A stretch of 64,000 nt of DNA from the NCBI RefSeq assembly GCF_029581275.1, contig NZ_CP120742.1:2702501-2766500 (forward strand). The letters are read 5' to 3'. Each line of letters starts with the position of its first letter. The first letter of the stretch is position 1. The translations under genes were made by a program, and so were the position numbers. The stretch is from Micromonospora sp. WMMD1155 (GTDB lineage Bacteria > Actinomycetota > Actinomycetes > Mycobacteriales > Micromonosporaceae). Positions 57,298-64,000 of the stretch are shown piece after piece. The notes beneath the pieces are model-generated. The model saw only the letters and a program-made list of their open reading frames with translations. It ran no database searches and was not told the DNA's origin.

Positions 57298-58752
57298 TCA
57301 ACAGCGGGGTAGTCGCACCTCTGCGACCGTACCGCCGCCCGTTCTCGGACGTAGGGATACCCATCCATTCTGTTGTTCAACGATCCGGCGGACGAGATAG
57401 AGGCCGAGACCCGCCCCCGGGTAGCCGCGTCGGTCGCCGGACTCGCCCTGCCAGAACCTGTCGAACGCGCGCTCCACGTGCTCCGGTCGAATGCCGATGC
57501 CCCGGTCGCTGACCCGGAACGCTACCAGTTGGCCGTCGACCGAGGCGGTGATCTCGATCGGGGAGTCCGGTGAAGAATACTTGCCGGCGTTGGTCGTCAA
57601 CTCGGTCAACACCGTGGCCAGGCTGGGCCGGTGACCGAGCGCCTTGGGCAGGTCGTTCGGGAGCAGCAGCACCAGCCGACGGCGCAACTCCGCGGGCAGG
57701 TCGACGACTGCGGCACGCAGCGCCTCGCCGAGGTCGAACGGTGTCGCCGGTTCGTCGCCCGGCCCCGCCTCGGCGGCCGAGGAGAGGAGACGGTCGACCA
57801 ACCGGGCCAGCTCGTTGGCGCGCTGCCCGATCACCCGGGCGGCCTGCCGCCGATCCACCTCGGTCAGCGACTCCCAGTGGTCGGTGAGCGTGTCCGCGTA
57901 CCCCTTGATCACGGTGACCGGCGTCCGTAGCTCGTGGCTGGTCACGGCGACGAACAGATCGCGGTCGTGGTCGCGTTGCTGCTGGTCGGTGATGTCGCGG
58001 AAGGTGACCACCCGGAGCGTGCCCGGGCCGGGCAGGTCGCCGGAGGTGATCCGTAGCCAGCGGCCGTCCGGCATCCGGTGGTCCCGCACCTGACCGGAGG
58101 GCGGCAGCGGGAACGGCAGGGGGCGGCTCAGCGCCTGCTCGGCCGCCCGGCCGGTGACCTGGGCGGCGGCCGGGTTCCACAGTCGGACGTGCCCGTCCCG
58201 GTCGACGACTGCCAACCCGTCGGCTAGTGCCGCCACCACCGGGCCGTCACCGTGCACCGGCAGGCCGCTCTGGTCGCCGTACATGTGCGCGACGCAGGAC
58301 GCGAGGTAGGCGACCACCCCCTGCTGCTCCGGGCCCGGTTCGCCGTCGCCCGGGTAGAGCGCGTGCAGGCTGCCCACGGTGTGGCCGCCGATCTCCGCCC
58401 GGGAGACCACCATCCAGCGCAGGTCGCTGCCGGCCAGCTCGGCGGCCAGTTTGCCGTTGAGGTGGCCCACCCGCACCTGGCGTGCCCGAGGCCCGGCGAG
58501 CAGGCAGACGGTGTCCGGGTCGTCGACCGCCAGCGGACGGCCGAGGGCCCACTCCGCGGCGCCGGTCGCGGAGATCACCCGACCGCCGGTCGGGCCGAAC
58601 TCGACGAACGCCATGCCTGTCGCACCGATCGCCGGCTGGGCCACCCGGAGCAGTTGGGTGAGGACCGGCAGGCCCGCGTCCCCAGAGTTGATCATCTCGA
58701 TGACGACTGTGTGGCCGCCGAGGAGAGCGGGAAAATCGATACGCTCCGGCAT
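57298..58752 (-). CDS. Cytosolic GAF-PAS sensor histidine kinase without adjacent response regulator
   Basis: 484 residues, no membrane segments. The first ~170 residues are GAF-like, then a PAS domain (VVAALADGLAVVDRDGHVRLWNPAAAQVTG). The kinase core has the H box VTSHELRTPVTVIKG (phospho-acceptor His273), N box VLTELTTNAGKYS, and RVSDRGIGIRPEHVERAFDRF and GAGLGLYLVRRIVEQQNGW. All catalytic residues look intact. ATG 58752 is used; the much longer open frame upstream is read-through. No response regulator is nearby, and the next gene is an RsbW-like kinase, so output may go through that protein. Confidence 0.93.
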   Translation of the reverse strand: MPERIDFPALLGGHTVVIEMINSGDAGLPVLTQLLRVAQPAIGATGMAFVEFGPTGGRVISATGAAEWALGRPLAVDDPDTVCLLAGPRARQVRVGHLNGKLAAELAGSDLRWMVVSRAEIGGHTVGSLHALYPGDGEPGPEQQGVVAYLASCVAHMYGDQSGLPVHGDGPVVAALADGLAVVDRDGHVRLWNPAAAQVTGRAAEQALSRPLPFPLPPSGQVRDHRMPDGRWLRITSGDLPGPGTLRVVTFRDITDQQQRDHDRDLFVAVTSHELRTPVTVIKGYADTLTDHWESLTEVDRRQAARVIGQRANELARLVDRLLSSAAEAGPGDEPATPFDLGEALRAAVVDLPAELRRRLVLLLPNDLPKALGHRPSLATVLTELTTNAGKYSSPDSPIEITASVDGQLVAFRVSDRGIGIRPEHVERAFDRFWQGESGDRRGYPGAGLGLYLVRRIVEQQNGWVSLRPRTGGGTVAEVRLPRC

Positions 58753-58799
58753 GTGCCGAGTCTGCCCGGTCGACTCGGATTCGGACACCCCCGGCCGAG

Positions 58800-59588
58800 T
58801 CAGCGGCCCAGTCGGGCGAGGGCGTACGCCGGCCGGTCGGTGATGATCCCGTCGACCCCGGCGGACAGCACCAGCTCCAGGTCGGTCGGTTCGTTGACCG
58901 TCCAGACGTACACCTGGTTGCCGGCCGCACGCAGTGCGGGCAGCAGCTGCGGCCGACCCCGGACCAGACCGATGCCCGGCCCGGCGATCCGGGTGCCGAA
59001 CGGCAGCCGACCCAGCCGCAACCAGCGTGGCAACCCCTCCAGCAACAGCACGGTGGGCAGGGTCGGGGCCAGCTCCCGGACCCGGCGGACCGCCAGCGGC
59101 GAGAACGACATGACGGTGACCTGCACCGGGTCGTCCGGCGCCGGGTCGGCCAGCCCGTACCGGCGCAGCATGGTGACCAGTCGTCGCTCCACGTTCGAGC
59201 CGTAGCGCGACGGGTGCTTCGTCTCCACCAGCAGCCGGACCGGCCGACCCGCGTCGAGTACGGCGTCCAACAGCCGGGCCAGGGTCAGCAACCGCGTGTG
59301 CGACTCGTCCGGCGGCAGGTCGCCGGTCGGTGCGCTGCCCGGATGCCACGAGCCGAAGTCCAGCGCGTCCAACTCGGCGAGCGTTCGCGCGCTGACCAGA
59401 CCGCGACCGTTGCTGGTGCGGTCGAGTCGACGGTCGTGTACGCACACCAGGTGCCCGTCCCGGGTCAGCCGGACGTCGCACTCCAGCCCGTCGGCGCCCT
59501 CGTCGAGAGCGCGCAGGTACGCGGCGAGGGTGTGCTCGGGCAGGTCGTACGAGGCGCCGCGGTGCGCGAAGACCAGTGGGCCGCCCAT
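58800..59588 (-). CDS. Glycerophosphodiester phosphodiesterase
   Basis: 262 residues. Hydrolyses glycerophosphodiesters to an alcohol and glycerol 3-phosphate. Active-site motifs are FAHRGASYDLPEHTLAAYL (HRG, with LPEHT for the usual PENT), EGADGLECDVRLTRDGHLVCVHD (E..D metal ligands and the second histidine) and RLLVETK. The C-terminal WTVNEPTDLELVLSAGVDGIITDRP is also typical. ATG 59588. It lies 10 bases after the rhodanese gene and 47 bases before the histidine kinase gene, on the same strand. Confidence 0.94.
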   Translation of the reverse strand: MGGPLVFAHRGASYDLPEHTLAAYLRALDEGADGLECDVRLTRDGHLVCVHDRRLDRTSNGRGLVSARTLAELDALDFGSWHPGSAPTGDLPPDESHTRLLTLARLLDAVLDAGRPVRLLVETKHPSRYGSNVERRLVTMLRRYGLADPAPDDPVQVTVMSFSPLAVRRVRELAPTLPTVLLLEGLPRWLRLGRLPFGTRIAGPGIGLVRGRPQLLPALRAAGNQVYVWTVNEPTDLELVLSAGVDGIITDRPAYALARLGR

Positions 59589-59598
59589 CCCGCCCGCC

Positions 59599-59946
59599 TC
59601 AGATGACCTGGCCGGGCTGCCCGTCCGCGTCGACCACCGGTCGGCCGACCGCCGCCCACTGGCGCATCCCACCGTCGGCGTTACGCACCCGGTCCCACCC
59701 GTTGTTGACCAGGTAGGCGACGACCTGGGCGGAACGCCCGCCGGAGCGGCAGACGACGGCCACGTCCCGGTCGGTGGGCACCTCGGCCATCCGTGCCGGT
59801 AACTCCATCATCGGCAGGTGGTGGGCGGCGGGAGCGTGGCCGGCGGCCCACTCGTCGGCCTCCCGCACATCCAGCAGGTAGGTCTCGTCGTCGATCTCGG
59901 TCACGGGCACGGTGGGAACCTGGGGTCCGAACACAGGAAGCAACAC
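59599..59946 (-). CDS. Single-domain rhodanese
   Basis: 115 residues. The active-site loop is VVCRSGGRSAQV (Cys about 67), preceded by YLLDVREADEWAAGHAPAAHHLPM. Such proteins transfer a sulphane sulphur to a nucleophilic acceptor. GTG 59946 is the longest start; GTG 59934 (MFGPQVPTV) is close behind. It is probably the first gene of the rhodanese-GDPD-histidine kinase-RsbW run. The acceptor is unknown. Confidence 0.92.
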   Translation of the reverse strand: MLLPVFGPQVPTVPVTEIDDETYLLDVREADEWAAGHAPAAHHLPMMELPARMAEVPTDRDVAVVCRSGGRSAQVVAYLVNNGWDRVRNADGGMRQWAAVGRPVVDADGQPGQVI

Positions 59947-59992
59947 TAGATCCTCGTCGGCCGGATCGGCACCGACAGGGCCGTCGCCACCG

Positions 59993-60955
59993 TCACAACC
60001 GGGTCACCCAGCGCGGGTTGGCCTGTGCCCAGGCCGGCACCCGAGTGCCGCGAACCGCCTCGAAGAGCCCGTTGCCCCCGTTGTCCAGCACCACGTACGA
60101 GACCTCGTCGATGGTCTGCGGTGACGACGGCACCTGGACGCCGCGCATCCCGTCGGGCGGCAGCGCGCGCAGCGCGAGGAGCAGATCCTCCAGGGGTACG
60201 CCGTTGGTGTCGACCGTCAACGACCCGCCGACCGCCCGGAGCACCTGGTCGAACTTGACCGGGTTGCTGCGCAGGTCCGCCTTGCCGGCGCTGTCCAGCA
60301 TCGCCCGGAGCAACTGTTGCTGGTGGTGCTGTCGGTCGTAGTCGCCACCGGGCAGGTCGTAGCGCTGTCGTACGTAGTCCAGCGCCTGTGCCCCGTCCAT
60401 GCGCTGACAGCCGGTGGGGAAGACCCGGTCGGTGTGGATCGAGCGGACCTCGGTGTCCACGCACATCTCCACCCCGCCGAGCAGGTCGATGACCTTGCGG
60501 AAGCCGGAGAAGTCGATGAGTGCGGCGCCGTCGAACCGGATGCCGGTGAGCCGGTGCAGGGTGGCGGAGAGCAGACGGGCGCCGGCCTGCCCACCTCCGC
60601 CGTGCTCGTACGCCGCGTTGATCTTGTCTTGGCCGCCGCCGAAGCCGTTTCCGGGCGGGATGGCGACCAGCAGGTCACGCGGGATGGACACCAGGTACGC
60701 CTCCCGCTGCCCGGCGGGTACGTGCACGATGAGGATGGTGTCCGAGCGTTGGTCCGGCCCGCTGTCGCCCGGTCGGCGATCCGAGCCGACCAGGAGGTAG
60801 TTGAGGGGCCCGTCCAGGTCGGTGCGGTCGGTGCGGGCGTCGGCGTCGAGCAACTGCTCCTTGGTCACCGTTCGGTCGTACCGGTTGCTGAGCGTCTTGA
60901 GCCCGACCATGGCGAGCCCGGCCAGCAGGACGAGGGCCAGGCCGATGCCGAGCAT
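59993..60955 (-). CDS. LytR-CpsA-Psr (LCP) family ligase 1
   Basis: 320 residues. LCP enzymes attach teichoic-acid-like or arabinogalactan polymers to peptidoglycan from undecaprenyl-linked precursors. One N-terminal helix (IGLALVLLAGLAMVGL) anchors it. The catalytic part has VGSDRRPGDSGPDQRSDTI (metal- and pyrophosphate-binding Asp/Arg), VSIPRDLLV, and MDGAQALDYVRQRYDLPGG with the conserved DYVRxR. ATG 60955 is the only in-frame standard start after the upstream stop, but its N-terminus is shorter than those of the other two. First of three tandem LCP genes. Confidence 0.9.
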   Translation of the reverse strand: MLGIGLALVLLAGLAMVGLKTLSNRYDRTVTKEQLLDADARTDRTDLDGPLNYLLVGSDRRPGDSGPDQRSDTILIVHVPAGQREAYLVSIPRDLLVAIPPGNGFGGGQDKINAAYEHGGGGQAGARLLSATLHRLTGIRFDGAALIDFSGFRKVIDLLGGVEMCVDTEVRSIHTDRVFPTGCQRMDGAQALDYVRQRYDLPGGDYDRQHHQQQLLRAMLDSAGKADLRSNPVKFDQVLRAVGGSLTVDTNGVPLEDLLLALRALPPDGMRGVQVPSSPQTIDEVSYVVLDNGGNGLFEAVRGTRVPAWAQANPRWVTRL

Positions 60956-61131
60956 GATCCGCGACCCGCGGGCGGGGCGTGCGGGGGTGGACGGTGCCGG
61001 TGCGCTCCGGCCCGCCGTGTTCCGCCCCCACCTGGACGTGACCGCCTCCCCGCAGCCGCACGTGAAACCTGCTCACGTCAAGGCTACGGGCGGTGACGAC
61101 GCCGTCGCTGGCTTTCCGCCACTCCCGGTCG

Positions 61132-62394
61132 TCACTTGCGGGTGGAGATCACCTCGGGGTGGGTGAAGACGAACTCGGCGAGCTTGTCCTGCTTGACGGC
61201 CTGGAACATCGCCATCGTCTCTTCGCTCAGGCCCTCGGTGTTGTTGCCGTTGGCGTGGAAGGTGCCGCCGTTGGTCTTGAGCATGGTCAGCTCGTTGGCG
61301 GTGACCCCGCGCATGGTGAAGATGAAGTTCTCGATCGCCACGCCGCCGGTGTCCAGCACGAAAGCCTTGCCAGCCGCCTTGATCAGGTTGTTCATCTTGG
61401 CCGGGTTGGTCAACATCCCGCCGTCGGTGGCCTTCTTGGCCATCGCCTTGATCAGCTGCTGCTGGTTGGCCTGCCGGTCGTAGTCGCCGTTCTTGAGTGA
61501 CTTGCGCTGCCGGGAGTAGTCGAGCGCGGCCCAACCCTCCATCTCCTGGCAGCCCTTCTTGTGCACCACCGGGGTCCGCGGCTTGCCGGTCTTCTTGGCG
61601 TCCGCGTTCCACATCGGCTTGCCGTCGACGTACGACATGTGCAGCGACTTGACCTCCTGGCTGACGCAGATGCGCACCGTGCCCAGGGTGTCGATGACGT
61701 TCTTGAAGCCGCCGAAGTTGATGATCGCCGCGCCGTCGAAGCTGATCCCGGTGAGCCGCTTGATGGTCTGCGCCATCAGCTGCGCGCCACCCTCCCAGCC
61801 GCCACCGTTGGCGGCACCGGCCTGGAACGCGCCGTTGATCTTTCCGGTGCCGCCGGCGTAGCCGCTCTTCTTGAACGGAGGGATCTGCGCCTCGGTGTCC
61901 CGAGGGATCGAGATCAGGTACGCCTGGTCGTGGGTGGCGGGGATGTGCAGGATGATGATGCTGTCCGAGCGCACGTCGTCGGCCGCCCAGCGCTCCCGGG
62001 CGTCCACGCCGAGCAGCAGCATGTCGATCGGACCGTCGAGGCTCGCCCCGCCCTCGGCGTCGGACTTGCCGGCGTCGCCCAGCAGGTTACGTTGCGCGAT
62101 GTCCCCGGTTGCCTGGCCGATCAGCACCTTGCCGCCGACGATGCCAACGCCGCTGCCGAGCATCAGCACCGCCCCGAACACCACTGTCAGTCGGGCCCAC
62201 AGTGGGTCCTTGCGCTTGGTCCGCTTCTTCGCCGGCCCGCCACCACCAGCAGGGCCGCCACCGCCGACGCCGGGCGGCCGCGCACCCGGCCCGCCGCCCG
62301 AGGCGCGTGCCTGCACGGGTATGGCTGCGGCAGCACGACCGCTGGGCGCGGCGGACCCGGGGGACGAAGGGCGACGACTGGCCTGAACCGGCAT
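61132..62394 (-). CDS. LytR-CpsA-Psr (LCP) family ligase 2
   Basis: 420 residues. The N-terminal ~70 residues are Pro/Gly/Ala-rich and end in a basic patch (KKRTKRKD), then a membrane helix (LTVVFGAVLMLGSGVGIVGG). The LCP domain has LLLGVDARERWAADDVRSDSI, ISIPRDTEA, and MEGWAALDYSRQRKSLKNGDYDRQ with the catalytic arginines. It is closer to copy 1 than to copy 3 in the region around INGAFQAG. ATG 62394. An intergenic gap of 176 bases separates it from the end of LCP 1. Confidence 0.92.
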   Translation of the reverse strand: MPVQASRRPSSPGSAAPSGRAAAAIPVQARASGGGPGARPPGVGGGGPAGGGGPAKKRTKRKDPLWARLTVVFGAVLMLGSGVGIVGGKVLIGQATGDIAQRNLLGDAGKSDAEGGASLDGPIDMLLLGVDARERWAADDVRSDSIIILHIPATHDQAYLISIPRDTEAQIPPFKKSGYAGGTGKINGAFQAGAANGGGWEGGAQLMAQTIKRLTGISFDGAAIINFGGFKNVIDTLGTVRICVSQEVKSLHMSYVDGKPMWNADAKKTGKPRTPVVHKKGCQEMEGWAALDYSRQRKSLKNGDYDRQANQQQLIKAMAKKATDGGMLTNPAKMNNLIKAAGKAFVLDTGGVAIENFIFTMRGVTANELTMLKTNGGTFHANGNNTEGLSEETMAMFQAVKQDKLAEFVFTHPEVISTRK

Positions 62395-62569
62395 GCGTGC
62401 TCCAGCTCGTGATCAGGAGGGGGCGGCACCACTGTACGGACATCAATTCGACTTTGCGAGTTCAGCTCGGGTCAATCCGGACGTCAACTTCCACGGACTC
62501 GGTCGATCGTCGCCACTCGATGAGCCGAACGGCGGGCCAGTGGTCGGCCGTCGGGCCCTCCGCCCCCGG

Positions 62570-63796
62570 TCAGCCGCCGTCGTTGCTCTTCGGCGGATTG
62601 GCAGTGACCCAGTCCTCCATGGTGTCCGCCGACATGGCCCGGTACATGGCGAGCGCCTTCTCCCGGTCCGAAACCACCACCGACTCGCCGTTGATCGTGT
62701 CGCTGCCCGAGTTCGGGCTGGTCACGAAGGTGAGGTTCTCACCGCGCAGGTTCCGGAACTGCAGCGCCATGTCTGTAACCGAGAAACCCTGGTCGACGGT
62801 TACGGCCGCGGTGACCGACTTGAGGAAATCGTTGAGCTTCTTCGGGTTCGCCAGCGTGCCGCTGCTCGCCGCCTTGTCCATCAGCGCCCGCAGGAACTCC
62901 TGCTGGTGCCGCATCCGGGCGAAGTCCCCGTCCGGGAACTGCTTACGCTGCCGGATCCAGTCCAGAGCCTCCGCGCCGTCCATGTGGTTCGTGCCCTTGG
63001 TGAACGTCCGGTACGGCTTGTGGATCGACGTGATGGTCCGTTCCACCTTCAGGTCCACCCCGCCGAGGGCGTCGGTGACCTCCTTGAACCCACCGAAGTC
63101 GATCGCCATCACGTGGTCGATCCGAACATCGGTGAAGCACTCCACCGTGCGGACCGCCAGCGGCAGGCCGCCGAACGCGAACGCCGCGTTGATCTTCGCG
63201 CGGTCACCGGAGTCGCAGGCCGCGCCGGCACTCTCCGGGATCGGCACGTAGAGGTCGCGTGGGATGGAGACCAGGTACGCCTTCTGGTGGTCCGCCGGGA
63301 TGTGCATCACGATGATCGTGTCGGCACGCCACTGACTCTTGGTGTCGACCGGCGCGTCCGGGTCCCGCGAGTCGCTGCCGACCAGCAGGATGTTCAGCGC
63401 GCCGTCGACCGGCTTGACCGGACGGCCTCCGGTGATCTCCGCGAACGGGTCGGTGCGGGCCAGGTCGTTGTTGAGGTTGCGGGCGTAGAGCCAGCCGCCA
63501 ACGCCGGCGAGGAGCGCCAGCACCAGCACCGCGACCCCGGCCACGAGGGCGATCCGACCCCAGCGCGGCCGCGGGCCACGTCGCCCCGGCCCACCGGTGC
63601 CACCCGGGCCGCCCGGCCCCCTGGGCCCCTTCGGGCCGCCGGGCCGGGGCTCCTCCTCGTCGTACGACGGGTAGAAGCGTGCCTCGGTCGGACGGGCGCG
63701 CCCGGAGGCGCCCCGATCGGGACCGGGCACCGAGGCGCGCCCGGCGCTGCGGTGCTGGAACGGATGAGGGACGCCGGCAGACGAAGTCGCGGACAT
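62570..63796 (-). CDS. LytR-CpsA-Psr (LCP) family ligase 3
   Basis: 408 residues. The N-terminal 75 residues are Gly/Pro/Arg-rich (cytoplasmic). A single helix follows (IALVAGVAVLVLALLAGVGGWLY). The LCP domain shows ILLVGSDSRDPDAPV, RADTIIVMHIP, VSIPRDLYVPIP and MDGAEALDWIRQRKQFPDGDFARMR. It lacks the C-terminal LytR_C part. ATG 63796. It is upstream of the other two on the same strand, after the end of a sugar-nucleotide epimerase gene; the set suggests an envelope polysaccharide attachment locus. Confidence 0.92.
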   Translation of the reverse strand: MSATSSAGVPHPFQHRSAGRASVPGPDRGASGRARPTEARFYPSYDEEEPRPGGPKGPRGPGGPGGTGGPGRRGPRPRWGRIALVAGVAVLVLALLAGVGGWLYARNLNNDLARTDPFAEITGGRPVKPVDGALNILLVGSDSRDPDAPVDTKSQWRADTIIVMHIPADHQKAYLVSIPRDLYVPIPESAGAACDSGDRAKINAAFAFGGLPLAVRTVECFTDVRIDHVMAIDFGGFKEVTDALGGVDLKVERTITSIHKPYRTFTKGTNHMDGAEALDWIRQRKQFPDGDFARMRHQQEFLRALMDKAASSGTLANPKKLNDFLKSVTAAVTVDQGFSVTDMALQFRNLRGENLTFVTSPNSGSDTINGESVVVSDREKALAMYRAMSADTMEDWVTANPPKSNDGG

Positions 63797-63872
63797 GTAA
63801 CTCAGGGTACGTAGCGGGAGCCACCACCGCCTTCAGGCGACACTCAGCGGCAGGCGGTACGCGACGGACCGG

Positions 63873-64000
63873 TTACCCTAGCCGCGCCCGGAAGTACTCG
63901 ATCGTGCGTCGAAGGCCGTCTTCGGGCGCCACCGTCGGCTCGTATCCGAGCAGTTCGCGGGCGAGCGTGAGGTCGGGGCGGCGCATCTCCGGGTCGTCCG
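63873..64000 (-). CDS. Sugar-nucleotide epimerase/decarboxylase of the SDR superfamily (C-terminal end)
   Basis: Only the last 42 residues are inside the window (stop at 63873-63875; the gene continues past 64000). [20 protein letters not shown] and [13 protein letters not shown] form the standard end of UDP-glucuronate decarboxylases and related NDP-sugar epimerases (RRPDI..A...LGW-P...L..GL..TI.YF). It would supply UDP-sugars for surface polysaccharides, which fits the adjacent LCP genes. The exact enzyme cannot be set from this part. Confidence 0.8.
   Translation of the reverse strand, partial: DDPEMRRPDLTLARELLGYEPTVAPEDGLRRTIEYFRARLG

Noticed and set aside
58753..59481. N-terminal extension of the histidine kinase to 727 residues
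   Set aside because: The added part is a shadow of the GDPD gene; the GAF-like domain starts at ATG 58752.
60956..61076. Longer N-terminus or frameshift for LCP ligase 1
   Set aside because: The frame before ATG 60955 is open back to a stop but contains no ATG, GTG or TTG; a GGGGAGG is present but is followed only by non-start codons in this frame, so I kept ATG 60955.
1..64000. tRNA, rRNA or known riboswitch genes
   Set aside because: The intergenic gaps were read on both strands; none shows a cloverleaf with CCA-side features or a riboswitch core I can recognise. A covariance-model search would be decisive.

Overview
The window is a high-GC (about 70% or more by eye), gene-dense chromosomal segment from an actinomycete. 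Several things point to the Micromonosporaceae (Micromonospora-like), although the species cannot be fixed from sequence alone: abundant GTG starts, almost exclusively G/C-ending codons, a Bpa proteasome activator with the GQYL tail, an LppU/SCO3897-type protein pair, DUF4192, DUF5926 and DUF6457 proteins, a SARP/AfsR-type regulator, mycothiol-family (MDMPI) proteins and three LytR-CpsA-Psr ligases. There is no prophage, CRISPR array, rRNA or tRNA gene that I can see.

Layout. 0-8 kb: the end of rpsR, then rplI with a strong terminator, a Pro/Arg-rich membrane protein on the other strand, a cluster of DnaA-box-like sites, and dnaB. The helicase gene is interrupted by two inteins with LAGLIDADG endonuclease motifs (one class-3-like with Ala1, one Cys1), and a free-standing LAGLIDADG endonuclease gene overlaps the dnaB stop codon. 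8-14 kb: a minus-strand run of a GGDEF-EAL protein, a GT87 membrane glycosyltransferase, a phosphoribosyltransferase and a zinc-finger protein. 14-17 kb: a 1019-residue SARP-NB-ARC-TPR regulator. 17.6-20.4 kb: moaC-mog-moeA-moaE. 20-28 kb: a second GT87, DoxX, GNAT, an AAA ATPase, two LppU-like proteins, EamA and a prepilin peptidase. 28-35 kb: a minus-strand operon encoding a fructosamine-kinase-like protein, MoaA, MoaD, a metallophosphoesterase and a large EndoQ-UvrD fusion. 35-41 kb: DUF4192, a higBA-type toxin-antitoxin pair, a GAP-family membrane protein, fdhD, mobA, DUF6457 and a YbjN-like protein. 41-48 kb: quinone oxidoreductase, Lrp, dimethylargininase, an orphan ABC binding lipoprotein, a hydrolase, Bpa and two HAD phosphatases. 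48-59 kb: OsmC, a minimal zincin, AIM24, prephenate dehydratase, ACT and PAS proteins, a NERD-like protein, arginine deiminase, DUF5926, and a rhodanese-GDPD-histidine kinase-RsbW-like run. 60-64 kb: three LCP ligases and the end of a sugar-nucleotide epimerase gene.

How it works together. Almost the whole molybdenum-cofactor pathway (moaA, C, D, E, mog, moeA, mobA) plus fdhD sits within 22 kb but is split into several transcription units. Cell-envelope functions (LCP, GT87, GDPD, LppU-like) recur. Replication and repair are represented by dnaB and the EndoQ-UvrD fusion.

The most unusual items are the three-part homing system in dnaB, with A/T-ending codon tracts bordering each insertion that look like co-conversion scars; the EndoQ-SF1 helicase fusion; and a set of long intergenic palindromes. 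Two of the palindromes (36959-37037 and 48159-48233) share TGATC(C/G)ACT ends and a GGGG core and look like one family of miniature elements.
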